This document shows positions 1 to 14,000 of a DNA stretch of 64,000 bases, one piece after another. Positions within the stretch are counted from its first letter, which is position 1. Every line of letters starts with the position of its first letter. Under the pieces are notes generated by a model that was not told the origin of the DNA, made no database searches, and worked only from the letters and a program-made list of their open reading frames with translations. The translations under genes and the position numbers were made by a program. This DNA comes from Haliclona indistincta (Eukaryota > Porifera > Demospongiae > Haplosclerida > Chalinidae), in NCBI GenBank assembly GCA_964017065.1, contig OZ024788.1, positions 7,721,202 to 7,785,201 of the forward strand, written 5' to 3'.

Positions 1-2732
<2,732 letters not shown>

Positions 2733-3051
2733 CTTGTACTATAATACACACTTTCCTTTTCACTCATTCTCCATTTCTTCTTTTCTCACTTACATCAGGC
2801 ATCAGCTAAGTTCAAATTATAACTCAGTATTATTTTATTGAGTAGATTTTTGATTTCCATTTCTCTTGTACAATCCTGTTTTGTAATAGATGAACATGTT
2901 GTTTTTGTAAATAATGTGCATGTGTGGTGTTGAACATACTCCCAGGGTTGTACACTATGCACCAAAAGCACATGAATGAGAGTGTGTCAGTCATAAAATT
3001 CATAATGCTAGATTCAGTGATAAAAATTAATAATGCAGAATAATGAAAAAT
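2733..3051. other. Convergent 3' spacer between AGAP and UBE2Z
   Basis: About 320 bp between two stop codons facing each other. It is AT-rich and should contain both 3' UTRs and polyadenylation signals. Nothing else was recognised. Confidence 0.6.
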
Positions 3052-4524
3052 CTAGTTAAGCTTGGAGTAAAGTGTCTCCAGTCTTTGAGAAATTCTTGAG
3101 AAACAAAATTTGCCTTTGTTTATAGAAAAAGGATCCTGTATAAAATCAGGCAATAATTTTATCATAATATCACTGTACTTAAATATTTTGGAGATTTGGA
3201 AATAAACCCTTATTGGTAGCTTCAAACTTGGCAGTTTCGCTAATCTACCCACCAATATTTCTAGCAATAATGATAGGTGAATTATGTAAGATGCGTTTAA
3301 AAAACCTCGCAAATCACAACCCATGTGCATGCTCAACAACGTGCAAGTACAGAATTTGAGGGCTTGTTTGATAAGTGCCAAACTAGTCTCCATTTCGATA
3401 ATAGTAATAATTATTGCTATAGAAACGTTTATGCTGAGTTAGGAGCGAGTGAGCACCGTCAGTCAACATGCACTCCTGCCTGTGTATAATGCTACAATTT
3501 GCATTCATAGTTAAAAAATTACCAGCATTGGTTGCCCATCTAACTTCAAGAATTTCTTTGCCGTGCTGCTATAGTAGTCAAAGTATTGTTTAAAGGAACA
3601 CTGCATTACCTCCCTAAGTAACAAGATCACAAGACGGTAATAAAACAGAACACAATAACTCACATCAGCTCAGGTGATGCTAAATTTCTCTCCAACCTAT
3701 CGCACACAGCTACCCTAAGTGTCTCATGAAGAATTACATTATTGTAATTCTCAACATCTCCAGGACGGGCTTCTTTTTCAAACCCAGGCTCATTGTGGTA
3801 AGGTTTGTCATTCAAGAGTGACTGTATAGACACAATAACACTCAGAAGATTTTGAGACGGAGTCCATTGTGGTCCAGGCCAAGTGCTAATAGAGAGAACA
3901 GAATTTTAATATCTGCAAAGTACTCTTTCATGCAGTAATTAATCTTTCTTCGTACCCTAATGTACTGAGACAAACTTTTCCATTACGATAAAGATTTGGA
4001 TTAAATCTGACTGTCCCATCGCCAGTTGTAAGAAACTTTACGCGTGGTGGTGAGAATGGATAATTTGGAGGAAATCGCAATAGGAATTGAAAGAATCCAC
4101 CTTCATACGGAGTATCAAATGGACCAATTATGAGAACACTCAACTGTAGAAAGAACAAGATAGCGTCATCAAACTCTTCAATTCGATTCATTATTATCAG
4201 TACGTATTATAACTAATAAAGCTTATCACTGGTGTATCACCTTTGTAATATCATCTTCATGAGGAACCACGAATATTCCTGGTGGAGGATCACTAAAAGT
4301 CACCTGAAGATCTCTGCATAACCATAATTATACGATAATGTACTATAAAACAACAATTAATACCTTTTTATTCGAACAATCGCCTCACTAGTGGGTCTTT
4401 GATTATTCCAATCAGTTGATAACATAGGATCCCAAACTATGTCCTGTATACTGACCTCTTCGTCTTTTTGATCCTCATCTATACCCTTGAATTCGAACTT
4501 TATTGGAAAAGCTGCTGACGCCAT
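3052..4524 (-). CDS. UBE2Z: Ubiquitin-conjugating enzyme E2 Z-like
   Basis: Six exons on the minus strand: 4524-4364, 4313-4241, 4143-3956, 3885-3664, 3613-3523, 3135-3052; 819 nt, 272 aa. E2 enzymes take activated ubiquitin from E1 onto a cysteine. The UBC fold is clear: [35 protein letters not shown], then [19 protein letters not shown], with the catalytic Cys in KVCLS and the NPN variant of the usual HPN motif that UBE2Z also has. After the core come [12 protein letters not shown] and a C-terminal extension ([24 protein letters not shown]) that aligns with the UBE2Z tail. In vertebrates UBE2Z works with UBA6 and can use FAT10; that partner is family knowledge, not shown here. Human UBE2Z has an extra N-terminal stretch absent here. 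The ATG at 4524 is chosen; an in-frame GTG at 4542 is not a credible start. Confidence 0.92.
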
Positions 4525-4614
4525 CAAATTGAAATCAGCCACGCCTACACCGGCACATGGGCATTAATTAGAACGCAGGTGTTGTCTTGGAGACAGCAAA
4601 GTTAACCATCGATC
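4525..4614. promoter_or_regulatory. 90-bp bidirectional promoter UBE2Z / CFAP206
   Basis: Only 90 bp lie between the ATG codons of two divergent genes, so both core promoters and both 5' UTRs must fit in or overlap this stretch. No TATA box was recognised. Bidirectional use is inferred from spacing. Confidence 0.6.
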
Positions 4615-7600
4615 ATGAGCTCTGGTTCTGGCAACCCTCAGGCTGAGAGTGTTATACGAAATATCATTCGTGAAATATGTCTAGAATGTAGCAGCCAGGG
4701 CGAAAACGTTTCAGAGACATTAGCTGCGTTCATGGTTAAAGCTGCTGTACTGGATCCGGACAATGACTTCAATGTTGAACGTACACTCACCAAGGAAGAT
4801 GTGCAGAAGTTGATTCAGGTTAACTATGCCCCAATCTTATTTGATGAACTACTCTAATTTTCGACGACTCTTAGGCATGCGTTGGCCGACTATTAGTGGT
4901 TGATTCACCATCACTGGACACCATTAAAATGCAAGTTCACTTTGATATGAACTACTCTACAAGAGGTAATGACCATGCTGCCGGTTTTAATTGAAGAGGT
5001 TGAGTACTGTTTCTTTAGAGGAGTTTCTGCAAGAGCACCATAGAGTGCTGGAGGTGAGGCTACAAGCTGTAGTTAGAGAAATCACTGATGCTAGAGCAAG
5101 AAGTAGAGAAGAATTGGAAGGTACTGTTTGTAGAAATGTCATAGGATTCATCAGAACCTGATAATTGCCATTGCCAATTTCAGAATCATTATTGCAATAC
5201 TCTTGTAATGCACATGACAAAATTTGCATAATTTTTTTTGCAGTAATTTACATCATAAACATGTGCGGTTTTAAATTACACAATGATAATATTTTGTAGG
5301 GTTATACCGTAAGATTGTTTCCTATGTGCTGCTTCAATCTGGTCTTGGTTCACCTACTGACATTGGAGTAGTCAGAGAAGCCACAGGTTTTTTACTTGTT
5401 ATTTCAGCCGTGTTATTTTGTTGTTTTTTCACATGATTTAATACTCATTTCAATAGCTGCTTTGCAGAGTGTGTTTCCACAAACTGAGCTGGGTTCATTC
5501 ATGGCACTGCCTCGACCTGACAAAGAACAACAGTTGAAAGAGCTAACTAGCATTGTCACTGGTATCCGGTTATTCAATCGAGATTCTGGGAAGGGAGGGG
5601 AGGGTGTTGATGATTGTGAGTTTTTGTACTTTGTTGCATTAGCCTATGTCAAGAGAACATACAATTAATTTAGTGTACGTGTGTGTGATTGTTGCTTGTT
5701 GCACAAGCATTTTAGTACCTTTGTGAACTAAAGAAATGAGCAATGCAATGATGGTGGGCACGAGAAAATAACAGGTCTACAACAACTTTGCTTCTGTTGA
5801 ACTATGGTTCTGTCCAAACTTCTCTAGCGTGTTTGTTGTAATGCTGACCACACTCAGCTCTTTGTTATCGACCATTATCTCTCCTATTTTGTCTTTCTTT
5901 TAGTGCCTCACATTTTACGCAATGCCCTACATTCTACCAGCAATGCAGTTGATGCTGAGATGAGAAGAACCTTGCTGTTAGTACATCAATTAACAAGTAC
6001 GGCAACAGTATCATTATTAATGCAGTATTATTATAAAATATAGTATAGGTGTCTTGCTAGGCTTGCTGGAGTCAGTTACACCACCATCTCCCTCTTGTCC
6101 ACCTGTATCACTCATGAAAGATAGTCTCATCAACATGAGACAGATGGAATCATATATCAAAGTGTTGATGGTGAATCTAAATTATCATTTTAAAACATTA
6201 TGGTGATACTAAGTGTACACATATACATGCATGTGCGGCTCACAAAACAGTAAAGTTTCATAGCAAACGACAAAAAATCTGGTAGTGCACAAGGGTTGAA
6301 TTCCTGATTTTATTCTATTACAGCATGACATAGTGATGTGTGCATCTCATTTGGATCAACTAGATGAGGAGTTCCAGTCGTACATGGCTACGCTGAGGGA
6401 AACAGTACAAGCTAAAACTGCTGTACCAACATCACAAGTATATGTGAGTATTATCGATGTCACAATACAGCATAGAACTATAATAATGTCACTATCTATT
6501 GTGTTACTCATTGTCTCTTTACCTCAGCCGCTGTTTTCATCTCTAAGTAGAGTATGGTCAGGTTTTCAAGATGAGGTAGTACTGCTGAGTGTACTTAGTA
6601 CACTAATATCTGGAGTGAAACCTTTTACCAAGGCACGTATAGATTTGTAATATCGCACTTAACTTACATTCAATCAACAGAGTGCATCTGGTTTAGTGGA
6701 AGGTGAAGGGTTTCAGGCACTGCTTGCTAACACCACCATACTAAGTGATGAAGAGAGGAATGCTGCAGTAAGTTCAAATTATCATGAGTACAATACTTTT
6801 CATGAAATTTAAATGTATAAAGTGTCTCCTAATCCTTTAGATCATCTCATCAGGACAACGTGTTAATCCTGACAAACATCGTAAAGCAGATTTTCTCTTT
6901 CCTGAGGGAACTAGAGACTTTGATCGCCTCCCATTAGAGTTCAAGGGATACTGTGGCTACCACCTCACTGTTCATGATAGGTTGTTAATCCCTGCTGTTC
7001 CAGCTTTAGGCGTGCTCAACCACAAGGGAAGATGTTATGCATTCTATTCAAAAGAGGCAGCGGACTCATTTGCTAGCAATCCTGATAGGTACTACTCTAG
7101 CGATGCTTGTTATTATTAACTTCATGTGCCTTATAAATTATTACTGAATAGATTCCTTTCATCAGCAGTTGAATGTGGTAAGAGGTCACCTGAGCTTATA
7201 CAGTTGTTAGACATGCATATGCATTTCTCCGGTGCTACTCCCGGCATCAGGGTAAGTACATGTAGTATTGTAAGTAGTATAATTATTATTGCTATCTTAG
7301 GGCGGTGCTGGTAATGCACTTAAGCCTCCAATCACCAAGTGTGACAGTGGTACGCAGACAGACACACACTTCATGGAGACCAACATTGTTAAGTCATATG
7401 AATGGAATGAATGGGAGCTAAGACGCAAGGCTGTTAAACTGGTAAGGTACTTGACGGCAAAATAATTTTATTTCACCTTCTATTTACAAATAAAGGCAAA
7501 TATTCGTCGGAAGATCACCCATTCAGTTCAGACCGACCTCAGCCACTTTAAGAGAGAAAACACTACACAAGTCAACCTGCCAAAGTACATAATAATAATT

Positions 7601-7802
7601 TAAAAGTAGTTAGTCAGTTAATCAATGTTTGTTCCTTAGAACTCAATGGACTCAGACCACTACAGAGGGTAGCTCTAGCGTACCTAAGCCTGTGACATAC
7701 ATTGCTGGTCTGAAGGGACGAAGGTACTCCTCAATGATACCTCCCAAACCAAAGATCGACCTCACGCTGCCAGTGGAACAACATAACAACATCACTACAT
7801 AG
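4615..7802 (+). CDS. CFAP206: Cilia- and flagella-associated protein 206
   Basis: Fifteen exons: 4615-4818, 4875-4965, 5019-5120, 5300-5386, 5457-5615, 5904-5996, 6049-6170, 6324-6443, 6528-6632, 6681-6767, 6841-7088, 7152-7251, 7301-7441, 7496-7584, 7640-7802; 1911 nt, 636 aa (human CFAP206 is about 620). CFAP206 is an axonemal protein needed for radial-spoke assembly in motile cilia. Family-specific stretches are easy to see: QAESVIRNIIREICLECS near the N-terminus, LDTIKMQVHFDMNY, ELTSIVTGIRLFNRDSGKGG, and near the C-terminus SYEWNEWELRRKAVKL and ITHSVQTDLSHF. Most introns are 48-60 nt. Exon 7 could instead start at 6061 (4 aa shorter). The intron at 6633-6680 needs a GC donor to keep frame. 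The gene shares its promoter region with the divergent UBE2Z. Confidence 0.93.
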
Positions 7803-8051
7803 AATCACTAGTTTTGTGACGTCTTGTAGCCACTGTTTTAACTGATGTCCATGTAGATGTTTATTATTAAACTGTGTATCATTGGCGAAACACTGGGCAA
7901 ACAAATTATTGATGATAAAAAAATAATAATTAAAATGGCAAAACTGTTGCTGATGAAGAACTATAAATCAATCATGACAATAATAGAAACTTAGATTTTG
8001 GGTGTGGTACATGTAGATTGGGATAAAAACATTAATGATCGTGTTGTTTGT
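7803..8051. other. Convergent 3' spacer CFAP206 / CACHD1-like
   Basis: 249 bp between converging stop codons, AT-rich. It is expected to hold both 3' UTR ends; nothing further was recognised. Confidence 0.5.
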
Positions 8052-11000
8052 TTAGAACCAAATACCTCCAACTTGAGAGGGATCATAGCTTCCAGTAGTA
8101 AACATGGTTGATGCCATACTGTTACTATGAAGTGGACCTGCTCCACTGGCATGAGTACGCATATCAATCAGTTCACTAATGGTGTCGATACCATTGCTAG
8201 CACCCAAACCACTAGTTGGTGGTGAATTAGTGATTTGGGAGGGCGAATAACTGGACGCTTCTTCATCGATGGACGTTGCATTGTGAGAGGTTACAGCTGA
8301 GTGGTCAGAGAACCCTTTCGATGATAGCTCTAAAAGTTGAGCAGTGGTTGCATTACTTGTTGTGCGTTCAGATCGTGAATTGCTTTCAGAAATACTTGAT
8401 CGCGAGACTGGATTGAGGGACATAGCTGTAATACCATCTTTAGTGCTGCTATCATCACTCCATGATAACGCAGTATTTCGATTGTGCTTCTTAATCAATA
8501 TTATTCCAACCAGTAGGACAATGGATATCAATAATGAAATACTTGAGAACACAATGAAAACAGATGCAATTATCTTCCACGAGGATTGAAGAGAAGATAC
8601 ATTTGATGGGGACGGCCTGACAGTTGGAAATCCTAAAGCAGAGAATAGAAACATAAATGTAGACGCACAGTACACACTTCCAACATTCATAGCTTAGACG
8701 ATGGATCGATCACTGCACACAGCACGCGGGCGTTTATTTTAGCTTCTAAAAAGTGCTCAATCTCATTGAGACTGAGAATCTATTGTCTGAGGTGTTTATA
8801 CCATAGCTAAAGTCAGCACTAAGTAGCACAGAGTCACCAGAGACAGTGCATTTTTGAATGACAAATTATTTTGCATGCATTTCGATGCCATTTGTTGTGG
8901 TTATTATTGAATGATTAAGCTAAGTGAATACAAGTGCACTACTGGATTTACCACACCCATGACTGACCGATTAAATTGCAAAATACATAACACCAGTCGA
9001 AATAATAAGTAAACTATAAAAAGCTTGCTTGTGTACAAAACTACGCTAAGACAACAGATTATTACAAGAACGCAGTTATACTTATACACTCACTCCTTGG
9101 AGGACAAGATGTAATAGGCATACACTGTAGAGCATTGCTCCTGCAATCATCATTCAACTCAGTACACACAGGACAGAATGAGCATCCACGGCGACTTTTA
9201 CACTCAATTAAGTCACTGGAAATAAAGTATAAAAATGGTATATCACACTGACATAAAAACTAGATATGTACTAGCTAATGCTGGTAAGGAGTGTTTAAAG
9301 CAATTTTAAAGTATACCTAGGTCGAAGATCAAAGACACGGCCCATGCTATAAACCTCATATTGCACTCTTAGGTATTTGTTACACTAAGATGGCCGCCAA
9401 CACGCTTCATGTCACTTTCAACTGACGATCTTTGACAGAGGTATGCTCTAAAAATTATTAAAGCACGGAAGTTCGTGCCGTATGGAAGTTAAAGCACTCA
9501 GAAATTAGTCCCGCGGTAGATACAGTTAAGTTAGCAGCACATGTATCCATGACTCACGTGGTAGTGCAGTTCAGCTCAAAACAGTATGGGATGGAATCAT
9601 CAACTTGCAATGTAGTCTCACCAAAAACGTCATTTTTATTTTTATTTCCAAATCTTACTGGACAAGCTGGAGCACTAGTGTTGGGCAAAGACAATTTTAA
9701 TACAAGTAATACATACAACACTGAATGACTATAGCTTAGTAGTATTGTCAGAATGCTCAGTCATGTGGAATTAAATCTCATATAGTAATCCCTCCACATT
9801 ATGGTTAATGCACTCAGTTCTACAGAATGGTTTATGTTCAAGTGTTTACAACACTTCTGTTTGCTGTTGTTAGGGAACTAGTGATTCAGAAGCCCTCTAC
9901 ACTTAGATACGCTATAGCAACAGCTATTGGGCTATTAAATTGCTAAAAGAGTGCACATACACTGTAATATCTTACGTTAGGTCAGTGAATGATATCTTAC
10001 GTTAGGCCAGTGAATAATATCTTACGTTAAGCCAGTGAATGATTCCAAACAAGGATTGTAGTTGTTGGAAGGAATATCCTCTGAACAAGGACACTTGCAA
10101 TCTGATGGCAAACGGCTACATGGCTTTTCCTGAAGTTGTAGGAAAGAGAAAGACGTGTACATAATATTATAATGAAGCTAATAATTTTTTAAAGAGAAAG
10201 ATGAAGCAAGAAGTGTACATGTCTCTTACAGGATCACATAGACATCGAAGTCGTTTACAGCGAGAGAAAGAGCTGCGTTCTTGATCAATAACTATGGCTA
10301 TAGCATTGGTACCCTCTACCATTGCAATCTGAAACAGAGAGTTCACATAATCTAGTACAGTAAATTGTGATTCATACCTGATAGAAAACACACAAGTTGC
10401 TTGATCCACCATCAAGGGTGCTGGTTGACTTTAATACCTAAGTTAACCAATAACCACAAATAATACAAGTGTGCTTTACTGTCTCAGTGGGACCAAAAGT
10501 CTTGTCATCAACAATTTACATGACAATCAATGGTGTCACTTACAAATAACACTGATGCACAAAAGGGTACAACAGCAAGTACCGTACAGCTAGATATTTT
10601 GGTGGACTAAAATTTTGGTGAATTTGACAAATCGTCAAGCATCCGCCAAAATTCAGTCGCCAAAATCTGTTTTTCTATTACAGCAATACGTGAGCCAGGC
10701 ACTGGGCGCCAAAATTAAAATCACCAAACGCAAAATCTGGGACATTCGCCAAAATTTTGTCCACCAAAATTTCTAGCTATACGGTACATGTAGCTTTACA
10801 TCCTTATAGGCAAGCAGCACCCTGGCTTTAAAACCAGAGCCGGCATGGGGATATCACTTTAACCCTTTAACCCCTATTGTCGCCTTTTGGCGACATACAT
10901 ACTTCAGACACCATAACTTTATCAAAAAGTGTTAAAATATCCCAAAATTAAGCCAAATTGAAGAATACAAATAACCGCAAAAAAATGACCGGTTTTCGGC

Positions 11001-14000
11001 GCGCCCCCTGCGCTAAACGTTATGGCGATGGCATTTCTATGGCTTCAGTGCAAATTTCACAACATTTTAGGGAAAACAAAATGGCAACCAAGAAAATTTG
11101 GACATTTTATGGCTTCGGGGCGCTCGCAAACACATTTTTGTGCATTCTCTATGATCTGGGCTACATTTTGCACTCACCAAAACCACTGCTGTTTGTGTGT
11201 ACTTTTCAGCAGCCAGCCCCAAAGTACTAACTTTGAGCAAAATTTGACGAGGTCATTGCACTTTATCGGCTTCACTTTCGAAGTGGGAGGGGCATATCGA
11301 CCGACTTGAGTGTGGGCAGTTGCGGCTACTCACTGGGGTAAAAGGACGCAAATTTGAGACCAGTAGCACAAAAGACACACGAGATATTCACGAGAGAAGT
11401 GGTCAGCATTTACGAGGTTAAAATTTCAGCTGGATAATTTAGTAATTAAAGGGTTAACACATGCACTCTATGTGGGCAGGGAATTGGAAGGATTATTCAG
11501 TAATGCAAATTGTGTAAACGGAGACATTTTGATATTTCTAACTGACTTCTAAACTTGTTCTGTTGCATGTGCAATTTGAAGCATTTGAAACTAGTGAGTA
11601 TAATAGCTGCATGATAGACGTAAGTAGATCATGCCTAATAAAATGTGACTCACAAAACATCAGATAAATTTAAGGTTCTTAATTTTTATTCTAGTCTTTA
11701 CGTTAAAAGCTGAATAATAATTATACAGTACGTATCTAAAAAAATCAATTTCTCACCATGTCAGTTATTTCGTAAGAGTACTGTCTTCGAGGCCCCTGAG
11801 TAAAATCATTGTTGTATTGGAAATTGTTGCAATATACACGTCTCATGTAGCCCAGAGATAACATGTCTTGAGAGACATAAGGTTCCTGAAGAGATAAAAC
11901 ATTCTGTAGTAATAGGTATGCGTACACACACAAGATAATACTATTTATGGTAGTAGTATTACATGCATGTACATCATCATACCAGTTGAGTGAGGTGAAT
12001 GTTAAGTGCTCTACGAGATGAGTTGAATAAATCGGGATGAGTAATAATATAACCATTGTCATCGACTAAGAAACACCTGCAAGAGATAAAGATGATTAGC
12101 ATGACAAAATAAAAAGCACACAAGAAAATTCAAATTCATTCACTGCACTGTGTGTGAAAAGCAGTGTAAGGGTGTGGTCAAAAACTCAGCGTGCCAGCCC
12201 ACTGTTGTCACAGTAAATTGTGCTCGTCCTTTTTTATGAGGCCGGTCAGCCTCTGCCAACAGTGCTATAAATAATAGTCATAACAGTTGGTTAATTGACA
12301 TCAAGCCCAAGGATCTACAAACTCAAGTGCGTAGTGAGGATTCTATGGTGATGTGAGAATTTGTATACTATGTGGATCCCGTTGGCTGAGATGCTACAGA
12401 AACTGATTTCAACGCAAAATTTTACTGGAAGTATCTATGTGCTCATGACGAGTACTAACGTTTGTAGTAGGTATCTAGCTCTATACGTTTGTAGTAGGTA
12501 TCTAGCTCTATACGTTTGTAGTAGGTATCTAGCTCTATACGTTTGTAGTAGGTATCTAGCTCTATACGTTTGTAGTAGGTATCTAGCTCTATACGTTTGT
12601 AGTAGGTATCTAGCTCTATACGTTTGTAGTAGGTATCTAGCTCTATATATAAGTTAGACGACGAGGCCATGGTATCTACGCTGTTTAGAAACCGAGGCGG
12701 GTTTGTTGTGACGACCGAGCGTAGCGAGGTCGTTACATAACCCGGCCGAGGTTTCTAAACCGCGTAGATCCCATTGGCCGAGGCGTCTAACTATTTTAGA
12801 GTATAGCCACGAGTAGCTAAGCAACACTCACACGACGGATTTTGTAAACAAAGAAATGGCGTTTGTTTTTGAAAAGACGAGGCGTGCTAAAGTTGTTTCT
12901 TACGTAGTTCTGAACAGAGAAAGGGCAATCTTCGATGGCGAAAAACACTCAGCAGTACTCTTACACAGGAATACTCCAATGTCAATGTTAATCGAACGGT
13001 AAGTCAAGCGCCTCTAGCATTAAACTGTCCACACAGAAGCTCTTTGGGTCGCCAGCCATGTGCGCCACTATAACAAACTCCACCCTGGCTTTTGAAACTC
13101 CTCCCCTGCCACGGCATGCTGTGCGCACTGCACTGCGGACTCGCGACTAACTATCGAAAGCGAGCAACATTTCTAGCTCGCCTCCACTCGTCTATCTGCG
13201 CTACGTGTCAACTAGTCGTCGCTCTTGTTTATGATAGTCTTTTCGTTATGCAGAGAGAATGAATCCAACAATTCCTGTACTGGGTCAAGTTGGCTTCTAA
13301 GTAGCGCGGCTTGGATACTAAGTGCGCGGTTTGGATACTAAGCTATTTAGAGTCCAAGCTGTAGTCAATCTCATTGGTCAATATCACTAGACTATACTCT
13401 AAACGTTTGTAGTAGGTATCTAGCTCTATACGTTTGTAGTAGGTATCTAGCTCTATACGTTTGTAGTAGGTATCTAGCTCTATACGTTTGTAGTAGGTAT
13501 CTAGCTCTATACGTTTGTAGTAGGTATCTAGCTCTATACGTTTGTAGTAGGTATCTAGCTCTATACGTTTGTAGTAGGTATCTAGCTCTATACGTTTGTA
13601 GTAGGTATCTTGCTCTATACGTTTGCGTGGTGTCTACAGCATGTAGATATCTGAACTGAGCCGATGAAACTACTGGATTCATACATGTATATACTCTCCT
13701 ATTATTTTAGTGAAACACCGATACTGATACTACTGATACCATCAAAATATTTGAAATTCAGATTCTTTGCTTTAAAAACGAATTTATTTCTACTTTTTAG
13801 CTTACAGCACACTGCCTTTGCACAAATTTAAAGACGTAATCAAAGCGATCAACTCTAGCTACATGATCATAAATGCTATTATTGAGTATCGATAATCGCA
13901 AGTCCCATTACACTGAGTATCAGCACAGTACCAATACTTGTGTCAGTGGATCGCTTATTATTTTTTAAACTGGTAGCGCCTTTGATACGCTCGCGCCTCG

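Noticed and set aside
10958..11309. Overlapping plus-strand frames near 11 kb
   Set aside because: They lie inside a possible TIR element in a CACHD1-like intron and resemble no known protein or transposase.
12361..12670. Repeat-derived frames over the 27-bp arrays on both strands (also 13392-13682)
   Set aside because: Open only because the unit length is a multiple of three; no start context, domain or splice logic.
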